Source: Streptococcus sp. HMSC078D09 (lineage in GTDB: Bacteria; Bacillota; Bacilli; Lactobacillales; Streptococcaceae). From it: a stretch of 37,670 nt of DNA. A program made the translations under genes and the position numbers. The notes under the pieces are model-generated. The model saw only the letters and a list, made by a program, of their open reading frames with translations, searched no databases and was not told where the DNA came from. Positions 23,457-30,160 of this stretch are shown here, one piece after another; the stretch's first letter is position 1, and every line of letters starts with the position of its first letter. The stretch is from assembly GCF_001813675.1 (NCBI RefSeq), contig NZ_KV813675.1, forward strand, positions 2,052 to 39,721. Reading direction: 5' to 3'.

Positions 23457-26270
23457 ATGAAGGATAAAAGAGAAATCATACGTGCCCGAAAGGCATTTAG
23501 AAGAAGTCTAAAAGATGAGAAGAAATTCTTGAAACAAGGAAAGAAGGAGGTGAGGAAACAGAAAAAAGATTCCGCTGGACTGGATGAAAAAAGATGGAAA
23601 AAAGAGATAAAAGAAAAGCTAGAGGAGATGAGAGAAGCTTCAAAGGAGAGAGTAAGACAAGCAAATGAAGACTACAATCATATTCTTCAAAATAGTCCTC
23701 CATCTCTTTTTAATCGGAAAGAATTAAGAGACAGACGGTTGCCTCATGCTAGGAAACGATTGAAAATAGCCAAGAAGCAATTTAGAGAAGCCAAGGTAGA
23801 AGCAAAAGAAGAAAGAAAAGAGAGTCGTAAAGAAAGAAAAATCAATCAAAAATTTCTCTACGGTCAGGAATCGAAACAAAAATCTAATTTTTTCTTTCAA
23901 GGGAAGAGTTTAGAAGAATTAAAAGCTAAGAAAGAAGTCAAGGCCGCAAAAGAGAATCTAAAATCTACTAAACAAGCCTATAAGTCCAAAAAAGTCAGTA
24001 GGAAAGCCAAAACTTTTCTTTATGTCCTTGGACGTGAAGGTGGAGAGTTAGCTTCAGAAAATGAAGATTTAGAAGGCTATCGCACACTTCAAGAGACAAT
24101 TAGAAAAGGGAAACGCTACAGTCGCCTTTCTTATAACCTTGGAAAAGCTAGTGTCAAAACAGGACAAGCAACAGGTCGTTTTACCAAGAAAAGACTGACC
24201 AACACAAAAGAGCGATACCATCATTTTAAGGATGGAAAAGGATGGAAACTAGCGAAAGATAAGCCAAGTTCCTTTAAAAATCGGTTTCGAAAATTAAAGA
24301 AACAAGGTCTTACAAGTGTCCGAAATATCTATCAAAAACTAAAAGCAGCCTTTTCCTTCTTTACATTTGCGGCTGGAAATCCTGTAACCTGGATAGTTGG
24401 AGGAATAGTCTTTCATCTTTTACTTATAATGAGCTTCTTTTTAGGATTTTCATCTGCTAGTTTGATTCAACAAGATGAATTTGAATTAACAAAAGCTTAT
24501 ACCCACCTAACTTGGGAAGATGCAGAACATACTCGCACAAATGACAAAGGAATTACTTATTACACAAAAGTTGATGATGTGATGGGGTATATGAACTTTA
24601 AATTCCATGACTATGAGTTACACAAACCAGTTCACTTATTTAGTTCAGAAACTTACAAGGATTATCTGTCTACTTTGTGGCATGATTTAAACGATGGGGA
24701 AGATTTGAAATCCATGCAAGACCTCTATGAAAGTCCTAAGTATAAACTATCGAAAGACGATCAAGAGGAAATTAAGGAACTAAAAGAAGAAGGTGTCTAT
24801 GCTTCCATGCAGGAATTGGACAATCCATTTGAGGGGAAAAGCAACGAAGATAGTCTAACCATGACTTATCGTTATGGATACTATGATTTAGACGGAAAAC
24901 CTACTCTTCAGGAGTACATTCTACTAGAAGCGAAGGTTCACCAAACAATTGTCGCACCAATGGATGGTGTTGTATCTCTAGACGGAGATGATGTTATTCT
25001 CACTAACGGAAAAGGAGAGAATGAGAGTCGATTGACCTTGTATTCTATTCATAATGGTCGTGCGATTGAGGGGACAAGAGTCCTAACGGGTGATATTATT
25101 GGTGAAACACCAGACGATACAGGTTTGAAAGTTTCTTATCAAAAGTATAAGAACAAGAAAGAAAAATTGGTGTATGTCAATCCGCAATTTTATTTTCCAA
25201 AAGTCATTCAACTTCAGACAACTATCTTACCTGCCATTGGTCAGTTTGGTGGGGATGAGTTTGAACGAGCAAAACATATTTATGAGTTTTTGAAATCTCA
25301 AGGGGCAAGTCCCCAAGCCATTGCGGCAATTTTAGGAAATTGGTCGGTAGAGTCTTCTATTAATCCTAAACGAGCTGAAGGAGATTATTTATCTCCTCCT
25401 GTTGGCGCTACCGATTCCTCATGGGATGATGAAAGCTGGTTAGCGATTGGAGGTCCAGCCATTTATAGTGGTGCTTATCCTAATATTCTTCATAGAGGTC
25501 TGGGTTTAGGGCAATGGACGGATACTGCAGATGGGTCAACACGGCATACAGCCTTGTTAAATTATGCACGCACCCAAAATAAGAAATGGTATGATTTAGA
25601 CCTACAACTTGATTTTATGCTTCATGGGGATAGTCCTTACTATCAAAGTTGGTTAAAGGATTTCTTTAAAAATACAGGCAGTGCAGCCAATCTGGCCCAA
25701 CTCTTTCTGACCTATTGGGAGGGAAATTCTGGTGACAAACTACTGGAAAGACAAACCAGAGCAACGGAATGGTATTACCAAATTGAAAAAGGCTTTAGTC
25801 AAACAAATGGAGGACAGGCAAAAAGTGATCCACAATCCCTTGAAGGGGTTCGTGGGGACTTGTATGATCATTCTGTTCCTGGTGGTGGAGATGGTATGGC
25901 CTATGCTTATGGACAATGTACATGGGGTGTTGCGGCTCGTATGAACCAGTTAGGCTTAAAATTAAAAGGTAGAAATGGAGAAAAGATTTCAATCATTAAT
26001 ACCATGGGAAATGGTCAAGACTGGGTTGCGACAGCTTCAAGTCTTGGTGGGGAAACGGGCTCTACACCAAGAGCAGGTGCTATTGTTTCTTTTGTAGGAG
26101 GTACACATGGTACACCAGCCAGCTATGGTCATGTGGCTTTTGTAGAGAAGGTCTATGATGATGGTTCTTTCCTTGTGTCTGAAACCAACTATGGGGGCAA
26201 CCCTAACTATACCTTTAGAAAAATCTCTCAAGCAGATAGTGCCATCAGTTTTGCTTATACGACCAAATAG
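23457..26270 (+). CDS. VirB1-like transfer protein with tail lysozyme and CHAP domains
   Basis: 937 residues. Residues 1-290 are a very basic Lys/Arg/Glu-rich coiled-coil-like cytoplasmic part (KKFLKQGKKEVRKQKKD). A membrane helix at about 305-335 (WIVGGIVFHLLLIMSFFLGF) follows. The extracellular part contains a phage-tail-lysozyme-like domain (about 600-780; KHIYEFLKSQGASPQAIAAI, NWSVESSINP with likely catalytic Glu). A C-terminal CHAP domain (about 808-937) has Cys near 820 in YGQCTWG and His in YGHVAFVEKV. Such proteins open peptidoglycan for the conjugation channel. The basic N-terminus could contact DNA or other channel proteins; that is inference. It is the last gene of this operon segment. 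Confidence 0.92.
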   Translation: MKDKREIIRARKAFRRSLKDEKKFLKQGKKEVRKQKKDSAGLDEKRWKKEIKEKLEEMREASKERVRQANEDYNHILQNSPPSLFNRKELRDRRLPHARKRLKIAKKQFREAKVEAKEERKESRKERKINQKFLYGQESKQKSNFFFQGKSLEELKAKKEVKAAKENLKSTKQAYKSKKVSRKAKTFLYVLGREGGELASENEDLEGYRTLQETIRKGKRYSRLSYNLGKASVKTGQATGRFTKKRLTNTKERYHHFKDGKGWKLAKDKPSSFKNRFRKLKKQGLTSVRNIYQKLKAAFSFFTFAAGNPVTWIVGGIVFHLLLIMSFFLGFSSASLIQQDEFELTKAYTHLTWEDAEHTRTNDKGITYYTKVDDVMGYMNFKFHDYELHKPVHLFSSETYKDYLSTLWHDLNDGEDLKSMQDLYESPKYKLSKDDQEEIKELKEEGVYASMQELDNPFEGKSNEDSLTMTYRYGYYDLDGKPTLQEYILLEAKVHQTIVAPMDGVVSLDGDDVILTNGKGENESRLTLYSIHNGRAIEGTRVLTGDIIGETPDDTGLKVSYQKYKNKKEKLVYVNPQFYFPKVIQLQTTILPAIGQFGGDEFERAKHIYEFLKSQGASPQAIAAILGNWSVESSINPKRAEGDYLSPPVGATDSSWDDESWLAIGGPAIYSGAYPNILHRGLGLGQWTDTADGSTRHTALLNYARTQNKKWYDLDLQLDFMLHGDSPYYQSWLKDFFKNTGSAANLAQLFLTYWEGNSGDKLLERQTRATEWYYQIEKGFSQTNGGQAKSDPQSLEGVRGDLYDHSVPGGGDGMAYAYGQCTWGVAARMNQLGLKLKGRNGEKISIINTMGNGQDWVATASSLGGETGSTPRAGAIVSFVGGTHGTPASYGHVAFVEKVYDDGSFLVSETNYGGNPNYTFRKISQADSAISFAYTTK

Positions 26271-26282
26271 AAGAGTTTACAC

Positions 26283-26311
26283 TTGAAATTGTAGCTATTT
26301 AAAGATACAAT
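26283..26311 (+). promoter_or_regulatory. Promoter of the tandem-hairpin small RNA
   Basis: TTGAAA (26283-26288), a 17-bp spacer and TACAAT (26306-26311). The start is predicted near 26318, which is downstream of the ATG at 26312 and therefore excludes that ATG from the transcript. Confidence 0.8.
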
Positions 26312-26344
26312 ATGTCTATAAATGAGTGGTCGGCTCATGGTCAA

Positions 26345-26452
26345 TCTGATAGTAATCTTGGACATAAGGGCCAAGCGGTGGCGGACACCAGAACAAAATC
26401 CGATAGCAATCTTGGACGTACGGGCCAAGCGGTGGCAGACACCAGAATAAAC
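26345..26452 (+). repeat. 54-bp tandem repeat, two copies
   Basis: Copies at 26345-26398 and 26399-26452 agree at 47 of 54 positions by direct comparison. Both share GGGCCAAGCGGTGGC. They are more GC-rich than the surrounding DNA. Confidence 0.9.
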
Positions 26453-26462
26453 CGACTGATTA

Positions 26463-26495
26463 GGTGGCTTACAGGTTCAGTAAGTCATCTTTTTT
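26463..26495 (+). terminator. Terminator of the small RNA
   Basis: GGTGGCTTAC (26463-26472), loop AGGTTCA, GTAAGTCATC (26480-26489) form a 10-bp stem with two G-T pairs, followed by six T. Confidence 0.85.
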
Positions 26496-26571
26496 ATTTG
26501 AAAAAACAGTAAGAAAGCGTAAAAAATCAATTCCTGTACTAGCGTGTAATTGAAATTTTTTAGTTTTGGCG

Positions 26572-26893
26572 TTAGAACTGTTTCCTCAGTCCTAGCCCCT
26601 TCTCTTTTTGATAAGTATGCTTGGCGGAAAGTAGTTTGTAAATGATTCTGAGAATCTTATGAGCATAAGCAATGACGGCCTTCATCTTGCTTACTCTTTG
26701 GGAAATTCTATTATAAAAAAAAGAAAAAGCTGGATCCTTGGAATGTGCTGCAATTAATCCCGACATGGTCAAAGCCTGTTTTATTTAGCGATTTCCTTGC
26801 GTGATGTGTGAGGATTTTTTAATGCCAGCACTATAGGCTAAACATCTTTTTCTGTCATGAGTTAGCAGGCTCTGCCTGCTTAGAGTTTTACAT
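26572..26893 (-). pseudogene. IS110-family transposase remnant (C-terminal part)
   Basis: On the minus strand the DNA reads LTHDRKRCLAYSAGIKKSSH, then HITQGNR, a stop, IKQALTMSG, HSKDPAFSFFYNRISQRVSK and KAVIAYAHKILRIIYKLL. This is the conserved end of IS110/IS116/IS902 transposases (SG...G.I.K.GNR, then the DP..FY.R...K...A..A.A.KLL pattern). An in-frame stop after GNR and loss of the N-terminal catalytic part show that it is dead. The remaining 66-codon minus frame (26572-26772) is only its tail. The 5' edge at about 26893 coincides with the end of the 65-bp direct repeat. Confidence 0.8.
26829..26893. repeat. 65-bp direct repeat, left copy
   Basis: This shares 63 of 65 positions with 29496-29560 in the same orientation. 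It contains the hairpin AGCAGGC TCT GCCTGCT. It corresponds to part of the IS110 transposase (minus strand LTHDRKRCLAYS). The two copies bracket the ABC transporter cassette. Confidence 0.9.
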
Positions 26894-27037
26894 ATGCTAC
26901 TATCTTAGTTATAGCTAACTTAAATTCTCATTTATTAAGTATACCTAAGTTTTATGTTTAAATTTTGTATAGAATAGCTGTACCTCTTAATAGAGTTATG
27001 ATTGCGCTTTCAATCAAGCCTCATTTATGATACTATT

Positions 27038-27142
27038 ATGGTAATAGAAAAAATTCTTAGTTCGCTAAAAACCTTTATTCGAGATCCAGAGGAAATAGAA
27101 ATTTTATCCATTAAAAATACGTTTCATAAGTTACTTACTTAA
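27038..27142 (+). CDS. Possible 34-aa ORF before the ABC cassette
   Basis: ATG at 27038 opens MVIEKILSSLKTFIRDPEEI and continues to TAA 27140-27142. There is no clear ribosome-binding site. The peptide is helical and charged and could be the tail of a lost regulator. The remainder of 26894-27163 is AT-rich with nothing else recognisable. Confidence 0.25.
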   Translation: MVIEKILSSLKTFIRDPEEIEILSIKNTFHKLLT

Positions 27143-27163
27143 TATTAATAGAATTCCAATTTG

Positions 27164-27169
27164 TATAAT
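27164..27169 (+). promoter_or_regulatory. Candidate -10 for the ABC transporter cassette
   Basis: TATAAT at 27164-27169, 37 bases before the ATPase gene start. A convincing -35 is lacking. Confidence 0.4.
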
Positions 27170-27206
27170 TAAATCAAAGATGACACTGGAATCAGGAGGA
27201 TTTATT

Positions 27207-27938
27207 ATGGTTAATAATGTAGCTGTTAAAGTCTCAAACCTTTCAAAAGAATTTTTGTTAGGGCAAGACAAAACTGTCTCTATTTTGAAAGATGTTTCTT
27301 TATCTGTCAATTACGGGGAATTTGTATCAATACTTGGTGTCAGTGGTTCTGGAAAGTCTACTTTGCTAAGTTGCTTATCAAGTTTATCTGAACCAACAAG
27401 TGGCGAAGTTGTTATCAATGGTATAAATCCATATACCTTAAAAGAAGGGAAGCTTGCTAAATTTAGAAGGCAAGATATTGCAATTATTTTTCAAAACTAT
27501 AATCTGGTACCCGCTCTACCTGTACTAGAAAATGTTACACTTCCTCTGAGACTCTCAGGAAAGAGTGTTGATAGAAATAAAGTAAAAAAAATGTTGGATA
27601 GTTTGAATTTTAAAGCAGAACTATCATCATTAGTTGCTACCTTATCAGGTGGAGAACAGCAAAAAGTGGCTATTACTCGTGCAATAATAGCTGATAGTAA
27701 AATTATTTTTGCTGATGAGCCAACAGGAGCTCTGGACAGCGTCTCAAGAAAACTTATTTTTGAAACACTTCGTAATTTAGCGAGTCAAGGAAAATGTGTG
27801 TTTATGGTCACTCATGATATTGAGTTGGCTTCAAAAACTGACAGAGCACTCATTTTAAAAGACGGAAAAATATCTCAACAAATTATTAAACCTTCAGCTG
27901 ATGAGCTCTACCAAGCACTTGAAAGTAGTAAAGATTAA
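27207..27938 (+). CDS. ABC transporter ATP-binding protein (BceA/LolD type)
   Basis: 243 residues. ATG at 27207 follows TCAGGAGGATT; the ATG at 27180 is rejected because it lacks a ribosome-binding site. Walker A is GVSGSGKST, the Q-loop IIFQNYNLVPAL, the signature LSGGEQQKVAITR, Walker B IIFADEPTGALD and the switch His is in VTHDIE. This subgroup pairs with FtsX-like permeases in antimicrobial-peptide export or resistance. The permease gene follows after 17 bases. The AT-rich cassette is bracketed by 65-bp direct repeats, a sign of separate acquisition. Confidence 0.92.
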   Translation: MVNNVAVKVSNLSKEFLLGQDKTVSILKDVSLSVNYGEFVSILGVSGSGKSTLLSCLSSLSEPTSGEVVINGINPYTLKEGKLAKFRRQDIAIIFQNYNLVPALPVLENVTLPLRLSGKSVDRNKVKKMLDSLNFKAELSSLVATLSGGEQQKVAITRAIIADSKIIFADEPTGALDSVSRKLIFETLRNLASQGKCVFMVTHDIELASKTDRALILKDGKISQQIIKPSADELYQALESSKD

Positions 27939-27955
27939 TTTGAGGAGGTTTTATT

Positions 27956-29272
27956 ATGCTAAAATTAATCATTTACCAATTTCAGTACTCAAAAAGACAA
28001 TGGTTAGGAACAATACCATTACTATTTGTATCTAGCCTGATTGTTGGAACATCTTTATTTGGTATTGCTAGTTCAATAAATACTGCTAATATTAACGCTT
28101 CACAACTTTTTCAAATGCTAATAATTTTTGGAGGGACTACTTTATTTTTCCTTATTTCAAATAATATAAGGCTGCTAATAGATATCTTTAAAAAGGATTA
28201 CCAATTATGGGCTACCTTAGGCGCAAGCAGAACTCAACTATCTTTACTAGTATCTGGACAGTTTTATTTAATGGCAGTGATTGTTAGTAGTATTGGTACA
28301 ATACTTTCATTTTTTGTGACAGATAGTTACTACAAATTTTTACAAAATTTATTAGGAAGAGATGAGTTACCTGATTTAGTTATTACAGCCAACATTCAAT
28401 CAATTTTATTGAGTGTTTTCATAGTCCCAACAATTGTCGGGATAGGGGCTTACTTTTATTCAAGTCGTATACTTAAAATATCATCAATATTAAAACCAAA
28501 AAAGAAAAAAAGAAAAGTTACAGTAACTGGTTTTGTTAACATCTCTGTTCGTTTAATCCTATGGTTACTATGTATAGGTTTGATTGTTTCAGCAAGTTTT
28601 AGCAGAAATAAAGAAATAATTTCAACACAGTCAAGCATAATATTATTTTTATTAATTATTCACATCCTTATTATTCAATCACTATCTCCATCAATTCAAG
28701 TGTTTCTAATAAAATTTTTAATGAGGATATTTCCAACTGAAAATTATGTAATCAATACAGGCTTTTGGAATCTACTATCCAATCCTAGTTATTTGAAAAG
28801 TATACAAACTTCAATGAGCATGGGAGTAACTCTCATTTCTGGGTTTATTCTTTACACCCAAAATATGTATTCATTCATGAATAAAGCAAACGGTGTACTC
28901 GAAGCAAGAGCTTCCTTTATTGCTTATCTGTCTGCTCCAATTATTCTGATTATTACTAGTTCTATTTCTCTTACAATTTTATCTTCTAATAAAGATATTG
29001 AAGACATTAAACAGTTAAATACACTGGGAGTGTCAAGATCACAACTTTTTAAAATACGTATAGGCGAGGCACTAATACATTCGGTGTTAATTTTATTAGT
29101 ATCAGTAATTTTCAATTTAATTATTTTAATTTTAGTTAGCTTTATTGGCCAACTTTTAGGCCAAAGTGTAGTAGATATATCGGGTTTTTGGCAACCGAGT
29201 CTTATAGTTATTTCTTTGTTAGTTGTTTTTTATAGTATTACAAAGGGATTCTATATATTTCGAGATAGATAA
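27956..29272 (+). CDS. FtsX-like ABC permease
   Basis: 438 residues, ATG at 27956 after GAGGAGGTTTTATT. About eight to ten membrane helices are visible, including WLGTIPLLFVSSLIVGTSLF, MLIIFGGTTLFFLI and the C-terminal SLIVISLLVVFYSITKGFYI. The FtsX-family feature LWATLGASRTQLSLLV occurs after the second helix and is echoed by LNTLGVSRSQLFKIRI near the C-terminus, as in two-fold FtsX proteins. A basic loop PKKKKRKV divides the halves. With the preceding ATPase it forms a likely peptide exporter or resistance pump. No two-component regulator is adjacent. Confidence 0.85.
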   Translation: MLKLIIYQFQYSKRQWLGTIPLLFVSSLIVGTSLFGIASSINTANINASQLFQMLIIFGGTTLFFLISNNIRLLIDIFKKDYQLWATLGASRTQLSLLVSGQFYLMAVIVSSIGTILSFFVTDSYYKFLQNLLGRDELPDLVITANIQSILLSVFIVPTIVGIGAYFYSSRILKISSILKPKKKKRKVTVTGFVNISVRLILWLLCIGLIVSASFSRNKEIISTQSSIILFLLIIHILIIQSLSPSIQVFLIKFLMRIFPTENYVINTGFWNLLSNPSYLKSIQTSMSMGVTLISGFILYTQNMYSFMNKANGVLEARASFIAYLSAPIILIITSSISLTILSSNKDIEDIKQLNTLGVSRSQLFKIRIGEALIHSVLILLVSVIFNLIILILVSFIGQLLGQSVVDISGFWQPSLIVISLLVVFYSITKGFYIFRDR

Positions 29273-29331
29273 ATTGGAATAGTTACTGATTCAAAAGAAT
29301 ACAGACACGTTTCAATCATGACTTCCATTAT

Positions 29332-29371
29332 AAAAACCTCCTGTTAACTATTTGAACAATAGAACAAGAGG
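29332..29371 (-). terminator. Minus-strand terminator-like hairpin
   Basis: CCTC (29337-29340), TGTT (29342-29345) and CTATT (29348-29352) pair with AATAG (29358-29362), AACA (29363-29366) and GAGG (29368-29371). On the minus strand the stem is followed by TTTTTATAA. It may belong to a lost leftward gene. The stretch 29373-29495 holds nothing else I can assign. Confidence 0.5.
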
Positions 29372-29495
29372 CTACTAGTAAGATATTTTCATGCTCAAGG
29401 CATATTCGAGTTATCTCATGACTCTTGTTCATGCAGTTTTACATACAGGCTAGGAAAAACCCTATTAAAGATCACGGATTGGTATTGTTCACCTT

Positions 29496-29560
29496 CATTA
29501 TAGGCTAAACATCTTTTTCTGTCATGAGTTAGCAGGCTCTGCCTGATTAGAGTTTTACAT
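29496..29560. repeat. 65-bp direct repeat, right copy
   Basis: Copy of 26829-26893 with two differences, same orientation, not followed by more transposase sequence. It marks the right edge of the ABC cassette. Confidence 0.9.
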
Positions 29561-29597
29561 GTAATCTATTTTAATAGTAATGTTTTATCATTTTCAG

Positions 29598-29628
29598 GAG
29601 AACGCAGTTTTGGCTCGTTCTCTTTTTT
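29598..29628 (+). terminator. Terminator ahead of the TSP3-like gene
   Basis: GAGAACG (29598-29604) pairs with CGTTCTC (29616-29622), followed by six T. The stem sequence resembles the one at 7217-7241, which also stands just before an ICE operon. Confidence 0.8.
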
Positions 29629-29702
29629 GTTGTGATACTTCTTTCAAGGAATATTTGGTAGGATTGGAGTGAAAAAAGATTAACTAAGAAAGAAGGAAGT
29701 AT

Positions 29703-30113
29703 ATGGAAGCCATTTATCAACGTGATTCGGATCAAGATGGATTAACTGATGCTCAAGAATTGGCGCTAGGAACCAATCCCCTTAGCGCAGATTCTGATGG
29801 TGATGGACGTTCAGATTTAGTGGAAATAGAAGAAGGAACCAATCCCTTAGAAAAGGATTTACAAGACATAGACCAAACAAGTATCACTGAACCGTCCTCA
29901 GTATTTATGGAAATGAAACAAAAGATTTCAGATATGATGGAGAGTCACTACAAGGAATTTATACAGGCTCTGATTAGTATTGAAACAGGGATTGAAAACC
30001 AACAAGACCTAGAAGACTTATATACTTACTACATGAGAACGGATGCCGTTTCTCTTTTATCTAGTGATTTAGAAATCAGTCCTCAAGAGGTTGAAATGGA
30101 GATAGAGTTGTAG
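29703..30113 (+). CDS. Acidic protein with TSP3-like calcium-binding repeats
   Basis: 136 residues, ATG at 29703 after GAAAGAAGGAAG. The N-terminus holds two Asp-rich repeats, DSDQDGLTDAQELALGTNPL and DSDGDGRSDLVEIEEGTNPL, typical of thrombospondin type 3/dockerin-like calcium loops. The rest is helical and acidic (MKQKISDMMESHYKEFIQAL). There is no signal peptide, which is odd because such repeats are normally extracellular. It is the first gene of the operon with the giant methylase-helicase. The function is unknown. Confidence 0.75.
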   Translation: MEAIYQRDSDQDGLTDAQELALGTNPLSADSDGDGRSDLVEIEEGTNPLEKDLQDIDQTSITEPSSVFMEMKQKISDMMESHYKEFIQALISIETGIENQQDLEDLYTYYMRTDAVSLLSSDLEISPQEVEMEIEL

Positions 30114-30160
30114 GGGAATCATGTGATTCTCCTATTTTCGTATAGATGAAAGGAGCGAGT

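Larger units (their letters stand above)
26318..26496 (+). ncRNA. Predicted small RNA with two 54-nt double-hairpin modules
   Basis: About 179 nt lie between a good promoter and a terminator. The 5' hairpin is ATGAG (26322-26326) with CTCAT (26334-26338). Two 54-nt modules follow (26345-26398 and 26399-26452). Each has hairpin CTTGG/CCAAG with a 9-nt loop (ACATAAGGG, ACGTACGGG), then hairpin GGTG/CACC with a 5-nt loop (GCGGA, GCAGA). The seven differences between modules avoid both stems and fall in loops or linkers. That pattern is expected of a functional RNA. An overlapping 66-codon frame starts before the transcript and lacks a ribosome-binding site. No Rfam family is recognised. It lies between the VirB1-like gene and an IS remnant. 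Confidence 0.7.

Noticed and set aside
26345..26452. CRISPR array
   Set aside because: There are only two copies, directly tandem, with no spacers and no cas genes.
26312..26512. 66-codon ORF over the 54-bp repeats
   Set aside because: Its ATG overlaps the promoter -10 and precedes the predicted RNA start, and there is no ribosome-binding site. Changes between repeats follow hairpin stems rather than codon positions.
26572..26772. Minus-strand 66-codon ORF as an intact gene
   Set aside because: It is only the tail of an IS110 transposase with an upstream in-frame stop.
29373..29495. Minus-strand 34-codon frame beginning MNKSHEITRICLEHENILLV
   Set aside because: It has no recognisable family or ribosome-binding site and runs into the hairpin at 29332-29371; not supported as a gene.
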